From NCBI GenBank assembly GCA_964344255.1, contig CAYFMQ010000015.1, forward strand, positions 7,721 through 71,720: a DNA stretch of 64,000 nucleotides. Direction: 5' to 3'. Positions 41,434 to 51,924 of this stretch are shown one piece after another. Under the pieces are notes generated by a model. The model was not told where the DNA came from. It did not search any database and worked only from the letters and a program-made list of their open reading frames with translations. The DNA comes from JAJFIE01 sp964344255 (GTDB taxonomy: Bacteria; Pseudomonadota; Alphaproteobacteria; Rhodospirillales; Casp-alpha2). Position 1 is the first letter of the stretch, and each line of letters starts with the position of its first letter. A program made the translations under genes and the position numbers.

Positions 41434-44400
41434 CTATAATTCTATAACATCCAGTATTCCGTGCATGGAGCGCACGGCGAGCAGCATCTGCGGCGAGACC
41501 TTGTAGCGCTCGCCGAGGCTGATGCGGATGTCTTCATCGCGACTTCCATCTCCCTGGCTATTCCCGTTGCCGTTCCGGATGCGCGTGACGATCTCCACCT
41601 CGCCCCGGCCCCTGCCCTCGCGGTCGAGCACTTCCTTGAGCGGCGCCAGCGCCGTTTCGTCCTTCACCACCACCCGCATGCCGCTGGACGTGGTCGCGGC
41701 CTTGGCCTCCAGCGGCTCCATGGACTGCACCGTGAAGCGGGGCGTTTCCCCCTCGAACGTGACCGAGGCCTTGACGAACAGCGCCTCGCCGACCTCCAGG
41801 AACTCGCGGGCCTGGCTCAGCGTTTCGGAAAACACCGTCACCTCGTAGACGCCGCTCGGGTCCGAAAGCTGCACGAAGGCATAGCGGTTGCCCTTGGCCG
41901 ACGTCCTCTCCTTCTTGCCGATCACCGCGCCGCCCAGCATGACCAGGCCTTCCTTGCGCTCGGCCAGCACCTCAGAAACCGGCTTGGCGTGAAGCCGTCT
42001 CAAGGCCTGGCCGTAGGCGTCCAGCGGGTGGGCGGACAAGTAGAAGCCGATGGCGTCGAATTCTTCCCGCAAGCGGTCCATGGGCGGCCAGTCGGCTATA
42101 TTGGAAAGATTGAACGTCTGCGGCGGCGCCGTCTCGGCGGAGAACAGCCCCATCTGGTCGTCGGTCCGGGCCTGCACCGCGGCGTGGGCGTGGCGCATCA
42201 GCAGCTCGATGTTCTCGAACATCTGGCGGCGGTTGTAGCCGAAGCCGTCCAGCGCGCCGGAGCGCACGAGATTTTCCATCTGGCGCTTGTTCACATGGCG
42301 GGTATCCAGGCGGTTGATGAAGTCGTTCAAATCCTTGTAGCGGCCGTTTTCGGCGCGCTCCGCGACCAGCCCTTCCATGGCGGCGTGGCCGACATTTTTA
42401 ATCGCCGCCAAGGCGTAGCGGATGGCGCCTTCCGGATGGTCGGTGCGTTCGCCCCTTTCCCCTCTTTCCACGGAGAACGCAGCCAGGGATTCGTTGACGT
42501 CGGGCGCCAGCAAGGGAATGGCGAGCCTGTCCAGTTCCTGGCGGAACACGTTCAGCTTGTCCGTGTTGCCCATGTCGAGCGTCATGGAGGCGGCCAAAAA
42601 TTCAACGGGGTAATTGGCCTTCATGTAGGCCGTCTGGTAGGCGACCAGGGCATAGGCCGCGGCGTGGGACTTGTTGAAGCCGTAGCCCGCGAACTTGTCG
42701 ACGAGATCGAAGATCTCCGAGGCCCGCTGTTTCGGCACGCCCTTGGCGACCGCGCCCTCGACGAAGACCGAGCGCTGCTGGTCCATTTCCGCCTTGATCT
42801 TCTTGCCCATGGCGCGCCTGAGCAGGTCGGCGCCGCCCAGCGAGTAGCCCGCCAGTTCCTGGGCGATCTGCATCACCTGTTCCTGGTAGATGATGATGCC
42901 GTTGGTCTCCGTCAGGATGCCTTCCAGCGTCGGGTAGAGATAGTCGATCTCCTCATCGCCGTGCTTGCGGTTGATGTAGCTGGGGATGTTGTCCATGGGC
43001 CCCGGGCGGTAGAGCGCCACCACGGCGATGATGTCCTCGAAGTGGTCGGGCTTCAGGTTGCGGAGCACGTCGCGCATGCCCGCGCTTTCCAGCTGGAACA
43101 CGCCCGTCGTCTCGCCCCGGCCGATCATTTCGAACGTTTTCGGGTCGTCTAAGGGTAATTTTGAGACGTCGATCTCGGTTCCGTCGCCCCGTTCCCTGAC
43201 CAGGCGCTCGGCGGTGGCGAGCACGGTCAAGGTCTTTAGACCCAGGAAGTCGAACTTCACCAGGCCGGCGCTTTCGACGAATTTCATGTTGAAACCCGTG
43301 ACCGGCATCTCGGAACGCGGGTCGCGGTAGAGCGGGATCAGCTCGTCCAGCGGCCTATCGCCGATCACCACCCCGGCGGCATGGGTCGAGGCGTGGCGGT
43401 AGAGGCCTTCCAGCGGCAGCGCCGTGTCGATCAGGCGATTGACGTCCGGGTCCTCCCGGATCATGCGCCTGAGTTCCTCCTCGCCGTCGATGGCCTGTTG
43501 CAGGGTCACCGGGTTGGCCGGATTGTTGGGCACCAGCTTGCAGATCTTGTCGATATACCCATAGGGCATGTCGAGCACGCGGCCCACGTCCCGCAAGACC
43601 GCGCGGGCCTGCAGCTTACCGAAGGTGATGATCTGCGCCACGTGGTCGCGGCCGTACTTCTGCTGCACGTAGTGGATCACCTCGTCGCGGCGGTCCTGGC
43701 AGAAGTCGATATCGAAGTCCGGCATGGACACGCGTTCGGGGTTGAGGAAGCGTTCGAACAGCAGGCCCCAGCGCAGCGGGTCCAGGTCCGTGATCAGCAG
43801 CGCCCAGGCGACGACAGAGCCCGCGCCCGAGCCGCGGCCCGGTCCGACGGGGATGCCATGCTCCTTGGCCCAGCGGATGAAGTCGGCGACGATGAGGAAG
43901 TAGCCGGGAAAGCCCATGTCGACGATAACGCCGAGCTCGTATTCCAGGCGCTCGCGGTAGGGCTGGGCGGCGTGGTCCCTGGCCTTGTCGTCCATGTCGG
44001 CGCTGAGGACATGATCGATCAGCCGCTGTTCCAGGCCGGCGCGGGCGATCTCCTTGAGCTCCTCTTCCTCCGTCCGTCCTTCCCCGCAGTCGTAAGGCGG
44101 CAGGATGGGGTCGATCTTCTCGACCATGAAGCCGCAGCGCTTGGCGATGGTGACAGTGTTCTGGACGGCCTCCGGCAGGTCCTCGAACAGCGCCTTCATC
44201 TCGCTGGCCGGCTTGAAGTAGTGATGCGGCGTCATGCGGCGGCGGTCGGGCTCGGAAACGCGGCGGGACGCGGCGATGCAGACCAGGGCGTCGTGGGCGT
44301 CGTACATGCCGCGGTCGGGAAAGAACACCTCGTTGGTGGCGACCAGGGGGATGTCGAGCGCGTAGGCGAAGTCGAGGAAGTCGTCCTCGGTGCGGCTCTC

Positions 44401-44946
44401 GACTTCCATGCCGTGGCGCATGATCTCCATGTAGCAGCGGCCCTGGAAGATTTGACTTAAGCGTTCGGTGAGCTCCTTCGCCCCGGCCTTGTTGCCCGAG
44501 AGCAGCAGCGTGCCAACGGGGCCCTCCGGCCCGCCGGTGAGGCAGATCAGGCCTTCGTTGCTGGTTTCCAGCTCGGCCAGGTTAACGTGGGGGTCGTGGG
44601 CGTCCTCGGTCTCCAGGTAGGCGTGGCTCAGCAGCTTGAGCAGGTTGCGGTAGCCGGTGTCGTCCTGCACCAGCAGCACAAGCTTGCCTTCCGGGGCGTC
44701 GGTGTGGCCCTCGTCGGGGTCCAGGCGCAGGGTGAGCTGGCAGCCGACGATGGGCTGGATGCCCTCGCCTTTCAGCGCCGAAGAATACTCCATGGCGCCG
44801 AACAGGTTGTTGGTGTCCGTCACCGCAACGGCCGGCATCTCCAGATCCCGGCACAGCCTGGGCAGCTCCTTGATGCGGATGGCGCCCTCGGACAGGGAAT
44901 AGGCCGAATGAACGCGAAGATGAATGAATTCAGGAGACGAAACCAT
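41434..44946 (-). CDS. dnaE: DNA polymerase III subunit alpha
   Basis: Catalytic subunit of the chromosomal replicase. The 1170-residue protein starts with a PHP domain (FIHLRVHSAYSLSEGAIRI). The polymerase active site is seen in MPDFDIDFCQDRRDEVIHYV near residue 405 and in KFDFLGLKTLTVL near residue 560. The helix-hairpin-helix region and a C-terminal OB fold (VMLGGAVIGKKERTSAKGNR) follow. The length is normal for DnaE1. The ATG at 44946 starts the similarity. It ends the proS-lolC-lolD-dnaE block; lolD lies 120 bases upstream. Confidence 0.96.
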   Translation of the reverse strand: MVSSPEFIHLRVHSAYSLSEGAIRIKELPRLCRDLEMPAVAVTDTNNLFGAMEYSSALKGEGIQPIVGCQLTLRLDPDEGHTDAPEGKLVLLVQDDTGYRNLLKLLSHAYLETEDAHDPHVNLAELETSNEGLICLTGGPEGPVGTLLLSGNKAGAKELTERLSQIFQGRCYMEIMRHGMEVESRTEDDFLDFAYALDIPLVATNEVFFPDRGMYDAHDALVCIAASRRVSEPDRRRMTPHHYFKPASEMKALFEDLPEAVQNTVTIAKRCGFMVEKIDPILPPYDCGEGRTEEEELKEIARAGLEQRLIDHVLSADMDDKARDHAAQPYRERLEYELGVIVDMGFPGYFLIVADFIRWAKEHGIPVGPGRGSGAGSVVAWALLITDLDPLRWGLLFERFLNPERVSMPDFDIDFCQDRRDEVIHYVQQKYGRDHVAQIITFGKLQARAVLRDVGRVLDMPYGYIDKICKLVPNNPANPVTLQQAIDGEEELRRMIREDPDVNRLIDTALPLEGLYRHASTHAAGVVIGDRPLDELIPLYRDPRSEMPVTGFNMKFVESAGLVKFDFLGLKTLTVLATAERLVRERGDGTEIDVSKLPLDDPKTFEMIGRGETTGVFQLESAGMRDVLRNLKPDHFEDIIAVVALYRPGPMDNIPSYINRKHGDEEIDYLYPTLEGILTETNGIIIYQEQVMQIAQELAGYSLGGADLLRRAMGKKIKAEMDQQRSVFVEGAVAKGVPKQRASEIFDLVDKFAGYGFNKSHAAAYALVAYQTAYMKANYPVEFLAASMTLDMGNTDKLNVFRQELDRLAIPLLAPDVNESLAAFSVERGERGERTDHPEGAIRYALAAIKNVGHAAMEGLVAERAENGRYKDLNDFINRLDTRHVNKRQMENLVRSGALDGFGYNRRQMFENIELLMRHAHAAVQARTDDQMGLFSAETAPPQTFNLSNIADWPPMDRLREEFDAIGFYLSAHPLDAYGQALRRLHAKPVSEVLAERKEGLVMLGGAVIGKKERTSAKGNRYAFVQLSDPSGVYEVTVFSETLSQAREFLEVGEALFVKASVTFEGETPRFTVQSMEPLEAKAATTSSGMRVVVKDETALAPLKEVLDREGRGRGEVEIVTRIRNGNGNSQGDGSRDEDIRISLGERYKVSPQMLLAVRSMHGILDVIEL

Positions 44947-45066
44947 GACCGATCATCCCATAAATCCCCCTTCCCTGTCACCTATATCTGGTGCTCAGTC
45001 TGAGGTTATCCACAAGATTTTTGATTTTATGAACAGGCTGGCGGTTTTGGCTAAAGTAGGCCCGGA

Positions 45067-45750
45067 TCAGGCGACGTTGACCAGCGTGCCGTGTTCCAGC
45101 CTGACGATGCGGTCCATGGACGCCGCCAGGTCCGGGTTATGCGTCGCGATGACCGCCGCCAGACCGGCGCCGCGCACGATCTTCATCAACAGACCGAACA
45201 CGTCGGCCGCCGTGTCGGGGTCGAGGTTGCCGGTGGGCTCGTCGGCCAGCAGCAGCCGCGGCACGTTGGCCAGCGCCCGGGCCATGGCGACGCGCTGCTG
45301 TTCGCCGCCCGACAGCCGCGCCGGGCGGTGCTTTTCCCGCTCCGCCAGCCCCATGAGGGCAAGCAGTTCGCGGGCGCGGCCCTTGGCCTCCGATCGCTTA
45401 ATGCCGGCGACCATCTGCGGGATGATGACGTTCTCAAGCGCGCTGAATTCGGGCAGCAGGTGATGGTACTGATAGACGAAGCCCAGATGATGCCGCCTGA
45501 CGGCGGTGCGGTCGTCGTCGTTCATGCCCGTGCAGGGCTCGCCGCAGATGACGATTTCTCCCCGGTCCGGCTTTTCGAGCAGGCCCGCGATGTGCAGCAG
45601 CGTCGACTTGCCCGCCCCCGACGGCCCGACCAGGGCAACGAGCTCGCCGGCGTGGACGCTCAGGTCGATGGATTTGAGGACCTCGAGCTCGCTGCGGCCC
45701 TGCCGGAAGGTGCGGTTGACGGCGGAAAGCTGCAGGACGGCGTCACTCAT
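45067..45750 (-). CDS. lolD: Lipoprotein-releasing system ATP-binding protein LolD
   Basis: Powers release of lipoproteins from the inner membrane. The protein of 227 residues has Walker A GPSGAGKSTLL, Q-loop FVYQYHHLLPEFSALENV, signature LSGGEQQRVAMARAL, Walker B LLLADEPTGNLD and H-loop IATHNPDL. The YQYHHLLPEF Q-loop is typical of LolD. The ATG at 45750 overlaps the lolC stop by 8 bases; a longer frame to 45786 lies inside lolC and is rejected. Confidence 0.94.
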   Translation of the reverse strand: MSDAVLQLSAVNRTFRQGRSELEVLKSIDLSVHAGELVALVGPSGAGKSTLLHIAGLLEKPDRGEIVICGEPCTGMNDDDRTAVRRHHLGFVYQYHHLLPEFSALENVIIPQMVAGIKRSEAKGRARELLALMGLAEREKHRPARLSGGEQQRVAMARALANVPRLLLADEPTGNLDPDTAADVFGLLMKIVRGAGLAAVIATHNPDLAASMDRIVRLEHGTLVNVA

Positions 45751-46987
45751 AACGGAGCGCCTCCGCCGGATCGAGGCGCGCCGCACGCCAGGAAGGATAA
45801 ATTGTCGCCAGCACCGAAAGGCCGAGGCCCATCAGGACGACGGCGATCACTTCCGTGGGATCGACGACAGCGGGAAGCTGGGACAGGAAATAGATTTCGG
45901 CGGCGAACAGTTCCGTTCCCGTCAGGCCCTGGATCCACTGGCGGATGGTTTCGATATTGGCGGAGAAGGACAGCCCCAGGCCGAACCCCGCCATGGTGCC
46001 GATAAAGCCGATGGAGGTGCCGGATATGAAGAACACCCGCATGATCGCGCCCCTGGTCGCGCCCATGGTGCGCAGGATCGCAATGTCGCGGCCCTTGTCC
46101 TTCACCAGCATGATCAGGCTGGAAATGATGTTGAAGGCGGCGACCACGATGATCAGGGTCAGGATCAGGAACATGACGTTGCGTTCGACCTGGATGGCGT
46201 TGAAGAAGCTGGCGTTCGCCCGCTGCCAGTCATGGATGCGCATGCCCTGCCCGGCGACCGACAGCACGAGGGACGTCATGGCGGGCGCCTTGTCCGGGTC
46301 ATCGACGAAAACCTCCAGGTTGCTGATCCCGTCCTTCATCTGGAAATACACCTGGGCGGCATCCAGCGGCATGAAGATGAAGCCGGAATCATATTCGTAC
46401 ATACCGATGTCGAACAGGGCGGCGACCTCATAAGCGCGCATGCGGGGCACCGTGCCGAATGCCGTCACCGTGCCCTTGGGTGAAATGAGGTTGACGCTGT
46501 CCCCAACGCGGAGCCCCAGCTTGTAGGCAAGGCGCTCGCCGATGACGATCCTGTCCGGCCCGGTGAAATTGCTCAGGTCGCCCCGGACGATATTGCCGGC
46601 GACCAGTTCCCGGGCCCTCAGGTCGTCCGGCTCGATGCCTCGGATCACGGCGCCCTGGGCAACGCCGTTGGCGGACGCCATCACCTGCCCCTCGATCAGG
46701 GGGGAAACGGAGGTCACGCCGGGTATCTGGGCGATCTTGCCGGCCAACTCGGTATAGTCGGTCAGCACTTGCGTTTGCGCGGCGACGCTCAGATGACCGT
46801 TGATGCCGAGAATGCGCCCGAGGAGCTCCTGGCGAAACCCGTTCATCACGGACATGACGATGATCAGGGTGGCGACCCCTAAGGCAATGCCGAGCAGCGA
46901 GAACCAGGCAATGACGGAAATGAAGCCTTCCTGGCGGCGTGCGCGCAGGTAGCGTAAGGCCAGCATCCATTCAAAGGCTGAAAACAT
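45743..46987 (-). CDS. lolC: Lipoprotein-releasing system permease LolC/LolE
   Basis: Membrane subunit that extracts lipoproteins for LolA. The 414-residue protein has four helices in the FtsX/MacB layout: one near residues 25-50, a periplasmic domain (~60-265), then three near 270-300, 320-350 and 370-400. FEWMLALRYLRARRQEGFISVIAWFSLLGIALGVATLIIVMSVMNGF and DIAILRTMGATRGAIMRVFF are family hallmarks. A single lolC-type gene, as here, suggests a homodimeric permease (LolF-like). It follows proS by 19 bases. Confidence 0.93.
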   Translation of the reverse strand: MFSAFEWMLALRYLRARRQEGFISVIAWFSLLGIALGVATLIIVMSVMNGFRQELLGRILGINGHLSVAAQTQVLTDYTELAGKIAQIPGVTSVSPLIEGQVMASANGVAQGAVIRGIEPDDLRARELVAGNIVRGDLSNFTGPDRIVIGERLAYKLGLRVGDSVNLISPKGTVTAFGTVPRMRAYEVAALFDIGMYEYDSGFIFMPLDAAQVYFQMKDGISNLEVFVDDPDKAPAMTSLVLSVAGQGMRIHDWQRANASFFNAIQVERNVMFLILTLIIVVAAFNIISSLIMLVKDKGRDIAILRTMGATRGAIMRVFFISGTSIGFIGTMAGFGLGLSFSANIETIRQWIQGLTGTELFAAEIYFLSQLPAVVDPTEVIAVVLMGLGLSVLATIYPSWRAARLDPAEALRYE

Positions 46988-47006
46988 CCGTTCTCTTCCG
47001 TCAGTG

Positions 47007-48320
47007 TCAGGCGGTCAGTTTGGCAAGCGCAGATTCGATACTGTGCTCTTCCCGCTCCCCGCTTGCCCGGTTCTTGAGTTCAACATTGCCGTCCTTCAGG
47101 CCCCGGGGGCCGGCAATAACCTGCCAGGGCAGACCGATCAGATCCATGTCGGCGAACTTTCCGCCGGCCCGGATATCGCGGTCGTCATAAAGAACCTCGA
47201 TACCGGCTGACGTAAGTTTATCGTAAATGGACTCGCATGCGGCATTGCACTCTTCATCCGTTGCCTTCAGGTTAATCAGACCCACCTTGAAGGGGGCGAC
47301 GGCTTCCGGCCAGATAATGCCGTCATCGTCATGAGACGCTTCAATAATGGCGCCAACAAGGCGGGATACGCCGATGCCGTAAGACCCCATGGAAACATTG
47401 GCTTCTTCACCATCTGGCCCGGTGACTTTCGCGCCGAGAGGTAGGGAGTACTTGTCGCCGAAATGAAAGATGTGCCCGACCTCGATGCCGCGCGCCGTGA
47501 CAAGATCATCACCGAGTGAGGCTTCGGCTTCAGGATCACGCTTTTCATCCGTCGCGGCGTACATGGATGTAAAGCGGTCGACAATAGGCTGCAGGTCGTC
47601 TTCGAAATCGACTTCCTCATTGCCGAGGTCCATAGCGAAGAAATCCTTATGACAGGCCAGTTCACTTTCGCCCGTGTCGGCAAGGATCAGGAATTCATGG
47701 CTCAAATCGCCACCGATGGGTCCCGTATCGGCGGCCATGGGCACCGCTTTCAGGCCCATGCGGGAAAAGGTTCGCAGATAAGAGACGAAAAACCGGTTGT
47801 AGGATTTCCTGGCGCTTTCAAAATCCATATCGAAGGAGTAGGCATCCTTCATCAGAAACTCCCTGCCCCGCATGACACCGAAACGGGGGCGGACCTCGTC
47901 CCTGAACTTCCATTGAATATGGTAAAGCAATTTGGGCAGATCGCGGTAACTGCGGATGGAATCCCTGAAGATTTCCGTGATCTGCTCTTCGTTGGTCGGT
48001 CCATAGAGCATATCACGATCATGGCGATCCCGGATCCTGAGCATTTCCGGTCCATAAGCGTCATAGCGCCCACTTTCGCGCCATAAATCGGCAGGCTGGA
48101 TGGTGGGCATCAGCACCTGTTGACAGCCCATGGCGTCCTGCTCTTCTTCGACGATGCGTTGAATTTTCATCAGCACGCGATACCCGAGCGGTAACCATGA
48201 ATAGATTCCGGCGCTGGACTGACGCACCATGCCGGCACGCAGCATGAGACGATGCGAGGCAATCTGGGCTTCCGAGGGGTTTTCTTTGAGTGTCGGCAGA
48301 AAGAAACGGGAAAGACGCAT
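47007..48320 (-). CDS. proS: Prolyl-tRNA synthetase (short form without editing insertion)
   Basis: Charges tRNA-Pro. The 437-residue class II synthetase has motif 1 around GIYSWLPLGYRVLMKIQRIV, motif 2 around IQWKFRDEVRPRFGVMRGRE (residues ~140-160) and motif 3 around GSYGIGVSRLVGAIIE (residues ~330-345). The length of 437 residues, against about 570 for E. coli ProS, shows that the INS editing domain is absent, as in other alphaproteobacteria. Mischarged Ala-tRNA-Pro would then need a free-standing editor such as ProXp, not seen here. It heads the proS-lolC-lolD-dnaE block. Confidence 0.95.
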   Translation of the reverse strand: MRLSRFFLPTLKENPSEAQIASHRLMLRAGMVRQSSAGIYSWLPLGYRVLMKIQRIVEEEQDAMGCQQVLMPTIQPADLWRESGRYDAYGPEMLRIRDRHDRDMLYGPTNEEQITEIFRDSIRSYRDLPKLLYHIQWKFRDEVRPRFGVMRGREFLMKDAYSFDMDFESARKSYNRFFVSYLRTFSRMGLKAVPMAADTGPIGGDLSHEFLILADTGESELACHKDFFAMDLGNEEVDFEDDLQPIVDRFTSMYAATDEKRDPEAEASLGDDLVTARGIEVGHIFHFGDKYSLPLGAKVTGPDGEEANVSMGSYGIGVSRLVGAIIEASHDDDGIIWPEAVAPFKVGLINLKATDEECNAACESIYDKLTSAGIEVLYDDRDIRAGGKFADMDLIGLPWQVIAGPRGLKDGNVELKNRASGEREEHSIESALAKLTA

Positions 48321-48425
48321 GTAACAGCGATCCTATTGGTTTGTGGAATTTCAATCGGGAATCATAGGGGACTTTATGAAAAGCCTTACGTAATGTCCAT
48401 GCAGCAGATAGCCCGAATACAAGAT

Positions 48426-51400
48426 TTAGAAAACCGCCTGCGCCATTTCGGCGAGGGTTTTCAGCAACGATCTGGCGCCGTCGAGGCGCGTTTCAGGGTC
48501 TTCCCAGGAACGCATATAGACAAGGCTGTGGTCCGGTCGAAGTTTCGCGGTTCCGCTGTTTTCCTGTATAAAGGCGACAAGTGCGGCCGGATTGGAGAAT
48601 TCATTATTACGGAATGAGACAACGGCGCCTTTAGGGCCGGCATCGACCTTTTCGATGTTGGCTTGGCGGCAGAGCGATTTAATCGCGACCGTGGAAAGAA
48701 GGTTCTCTGCTTCATCCGGCAACGGACCGAAACGATCAATCATTTCAGCAGCCAAGGCGTCAATTTCCTCACGCGATGCCAGCAAGGCAATTCGACGGTA
48801 CAGTCCCATCCTGACCGGCAGGTCCGATATGTATGAATCGGGAATGAGCACCGGGATGCCCACATTGATCTGTGGGCTCCACTCTCCCGCTTCACTTTCC
48901 TGCTCAAGACCTCGCGCTTCGGCGACCGCCTCTTCCAGCATCTGCTGGTACAGCTCAACCCCGACTTCACGAATGTGACCGGATTGCTCATCACCAAGCA
49001 GATTGCCGGCGCCGCGGATATCAAGATCATGGCTTGCCAGGGAGAAACCTGCGCCAAGGTGATCGAGAGTCTGCATGACTTCAAGCCTGCGTTCCGCTGT
49101 CGGGTTCAACTTCATTCCAGACGGCAAAGTCAGGTAGGCATAAGCCCGGGTTTTGGAGCGCCCGACACGGCCTCTCAACTGGTACAACTGGGCAAGGCCG
49201 AAGCGGTCAGCGCGATGGATGATGATGGTGTTGACCCGGGGCATATCAAGTCCGGACTCGATGATATTCGTTGAAAGCAGGATGTCGTATTTTCCATCAT
49301 AAAAGGCGGAAATCCTGTCCTCGAGTTCTCGTACCGGCATTTGCCCATGAACGGAAACCAGGTTCATTTCCGGAACCAGTTCACGCAGATCGTTTTCGAC
49401 CTTTTCCAGATCGGCGATACGCGGGCACACGTAGAATGTCTGCCCTCCCCTGAATCTCTCGCGCATTATTGCCTCACGAATGATGACGGGATCAAACGGC
49501 AGGACATAGGTTCTGACCACCAAACGGTCGACAGGCGGTGTGGCGATCAGGCTCATTTCCCGGATACCCGGGAGGGCAAGCTGCAGGGTCCGGGGGATCG
49601 GCGTGGCTGTTAACGTTACGACGTGAACGTCTGCCTTGAGTTGTTTCAGGCGTTCCTTGTGAGACACACCAAAGTGCTGTTCTTCATCGATCACCAGCAA
49701 CCCTAAGTCACGGAACCTGATATCCTTCGCCAGCAGGGCATGGGTGCCGATAACGATATCAACGGTCCCGTTTTCAAGACCCGATTTCGTTTCCTTCGAT
49801 TCCTTTGGTGTAACAAGACGGGAGAGTTGCCGGACATTAACCGGAAAGCCCTGAAACCGTTCGGTGAAATTAAGATAATGTTGCCGGCATAATAAAGTTG
49901 TCGGAACGACGACAGCGACTTGTTTCCCTTCCATGGCCGTTGCGAAAGCTGCACGAAGCGCCACTTCCGTCTTGCCGAACCCGACATCGCCACAGACCAG
50001 TCGATCGGTATTCCTGCCGCTGGAAAGATCATCAAGAACCGATTCGATGGCATTCATCTGGTCGTCGGTTTCCGCATAAGGGAAGCGGGCGCAGAATTCA
50101 TCAAAAACGCCTTGCTGAGGTACGATGCGGGCGCCGGTACGCAATTCACGGGCGGCGGCCACCTTGATCAGCGTGTCCGCCATTTCCCGGACGCGTTCTT
50201 TCAATTTCGCCTTTCTGGCCTGCCAGGCAGCGCCGCCCAAGCGATCCAGTTGCGCCCCGGCGTCTTCCGATCCATAGCGGGAAATCAGTTCTATATTTTC
50301 AACAGGCAGATAAAGCTTGTCGCCACCATCATAGACGACCTGCAAACAGTCATGCGGCGCCCCCAAGGCCTCGATCGTTTCCAGAGCGGCAAAGCGCCCG
50401 ATTCCATGATCAACGTGAACGACGAGGTCGCCGGCATTCAGACTTGTTGCATCGGCAATGAAGTTTTCCGGTTTAACTTTCCGGCCCTGTGGCCGGATCA
50501 TTCGTTCTCCCAGAATATCCTGCTCAGTGATCAGGGCGAGGTTTTGAGTTTCAAAACCATGATCGAACCCGCCAACGGCAAGCCCCGTAACACCGGGATG
50601 AAGTGCGGAAATATCACCCCACGAGGACACCAGGGAGATCGCCTCCAGACCGTGCTCATTGAAAACCTTATGCAGGCGATCCCGCGACCCATCGCTGAGG
50701 GCCGTCAGAATAACATGTTTTCCCTGATCGTGGCGGGATTGGATATGTGCGATCACTTCCGCAAACAAATCGACATCCTGCTGAACCCTGAAATCAACGA
50801 AATCCCGACCCAAGCGACCACCCGCATCAATATATTCAATCGTTTCTGAAGTCTGCACGGATGGTGCATCGAAAGGTGAAAAAATGCCCCCCTTTAATGA
50901 GGCGAGGTTGTCTTCCCATTCCCGAGCGGAAAGAAACAGGCTGGCCTTGTCGACAGGATGATAGGGAGAGGCATCGGATGTAACGCCGCCCCCGGGAAGG
51001 TTACGTCGCGCTTCATAATATTCATCAATCAGTTCAAGGCGCGCTTGTCCCGCTTCAACGGCATGGTGAGACAAGGCTACGGGACAGTTTCCGGTATAAT
51101 CCTGAAGGCATTCCAGATTATCGTAAAATAACGGCAACCAATGTTCCATGCCGATGTAACGTCTGCCTTCGGAAACGGATTCATAGAGAGGATCGCCGCT
51201 GCCGGTTGTGGCGAAGCTGTTACGATAGGCCGTACGAAAGCGTGAAATTGTATCCTCTTCGAGGAAAACCTCGCTGACCGGTATAAAGAAAACTTCCTTG
51301 ATGTCCCCTGTTGTCCGTTGATCTTCCGCATTAAACGATCTAATGCCGTCAATATCGTCGCCAAAAAAATCCAGACGGACCGGCATCTCAGCACCTGTAG

Positions 51401-51920
51401 GGAAAACATCCAGGATGCCGCCTCTTGAGGCATACTCTCCCGCTTCAACGACGGTGTCGTTGCGGACATAACCGTTACTAGCAAGATAGCCGATGACATC
51501 CTCCCGGCGGATAACATCGCCGACTTTGAGTGTAAGGTTTCGCCCTTCAAGTTCAGCACGAGGCGGCACACGCTGCAAATAGGCTGACACCGTGGTTAAA
51601 ATCAGTTGCGGAAGCCTGGCATCACTTTGGTCCAGCAATCTGAATAGTACGCTCATACGCCTGTTCAGGACGTCCGTGTTCGGTGATACACGGTCATAGG
51701 GCAGGCAATCCCAGGCCGGAAAGGAAAGGCATTCGATGTCGGAAGCGAAAAACTGCAACGCGTCTTCCGCCCGCGCCATGGCTTGATCATCCTGTACAAT
51801 CAAGACGGCACGCCCTTCCCGTCTGGCCCATTGGGCCATGATCAGAAAATCGTATCCTTCAGGGGCGCCACCGATGATGACACGTGAGGTGGCATTTGAA
51901 ATGGAATCGAGGATTTCCAC
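48426..51920 (-). CDS. mfd: Transcription-repair coupling factor
   Basis: Removes stalled RNA polymerase and recruits UvrA. The ~1164-residue protein has the UvrB-like N-terminal module (IIGGAPEGYDFLIMAQWARR, FPAWDCLPYDRVSPN), the RNA polymerase-interaction domain (residues ~470-560, GDLVVHVDHGIGRFAALE), and the RecG-like translocase with Walker A GDVGFGKTEVALRAAF near residue 645 and DEEQHFGV. The TRG motif region and C-terminal domain follow. I prefer the GTG at 51920; the TTG at 51947 would overlap the sdhE end. Neither has a strong ribosome-binding site. Confidence 0.95.
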   Translation of the reverse strand: MEILDSISNATSRVIIGGAPEGYDFLIMAQWARREGRAVLIVQDDQAMARAEDALQFFASDIECLSFPAWDCLPYDRVSPNTDVLNRRMSVLFRLLDQSDARLPQLILTTVSAYLQRVPPRAELEGRNLTLKVGDVIRREDVIGYLASNGYVRNDTVVEAGEYASRGGILDVFPTGAEMPVRLDFFGDDIDGIRSFNAEDQRTTGDIKEVFFIPVSEVFLEEDTISRFRTAYRNSFATTGSGDPLYESVSEGRRYIGMEHWLPLFYDNLECLQDYTGNCPVALSHHAVEAGQARLELIDEYYEARRNLPGGGVTSDASPYHPVDKASLFLSAREWEDNLASLKGGIFSPFDAPSVQTSETIEYIDAGGRLGRDFVDFRVQQDVDLFAEVIAHIQSRHDQGKHVILTALSDGSRDRLHKVFNEHGLEAISLVSSWGDISALHPGVTGLAVGGFDHGFETQNLALITEQDILGERMIRPQGRKVKPENFIADATSLNAGDLVVHVDHGIGRFAALETIEALGAPHDCLQVVYDGGDKLYLPVENIELISRYGSEDAGAQLDRLGGAAWQARKAKLKERVREMADTLIKVAAARELRTGARIVPQQGVFDEFCARFPYAETDDQMNAIESVLDDLSSGRNTDRLVCGDVGFGKTEVALRAAFATAMEGKQVAVVVPTTLLCRQHYLNFTERFQGFPVNVRQLSRLVTPKESKETKSGLENGTVDIVIGTHALLAKDIRFRDLGLLVIDEEQHFGVSHKERLKQLKADVHVVTLTATPIPRTLQLALPGIREMSLIATPPVDRLVVRTYVLPFDPVIIREAIMRERFRGGQTFYVCPRIADLEKVENDLRELVPEMNLVSVHGQMPVRELEDRISAFYDGKYDILLSTNIIESGLDMPRVNTIIIHRADRFGLAQLYQLRGRVGRSKTRAYAYLTLPSGMKLNPTAERRLEVMQTLDHLGAGFSLASHDLDIRGAGNLLGDEQSGHIREVGVELYQQMLEEAVAEARGLEQESEAGEWSPQINVGIPVLIPDSYISDLPVRMGLYRRIALLASREEIDALAAEMIDRFGPLPDEAENLLSTVAIKSLCRQANIEKVDAGPKGAVVSFRNNEFSNPAALVAFIQENSGTAKLRPDHSLVYMRSWEDPETRLDGARSLLKTLAEMAQAVF

Positions 51921-51924
51921 GGGA

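Noticed and set aside
41461..43152. 563-codon plus-strand frame opposite dnaE
   Set aside because: His/Arg/Val-rich product typical of the antisense of a GC-rich gene; dnaE on the other strand is complete.
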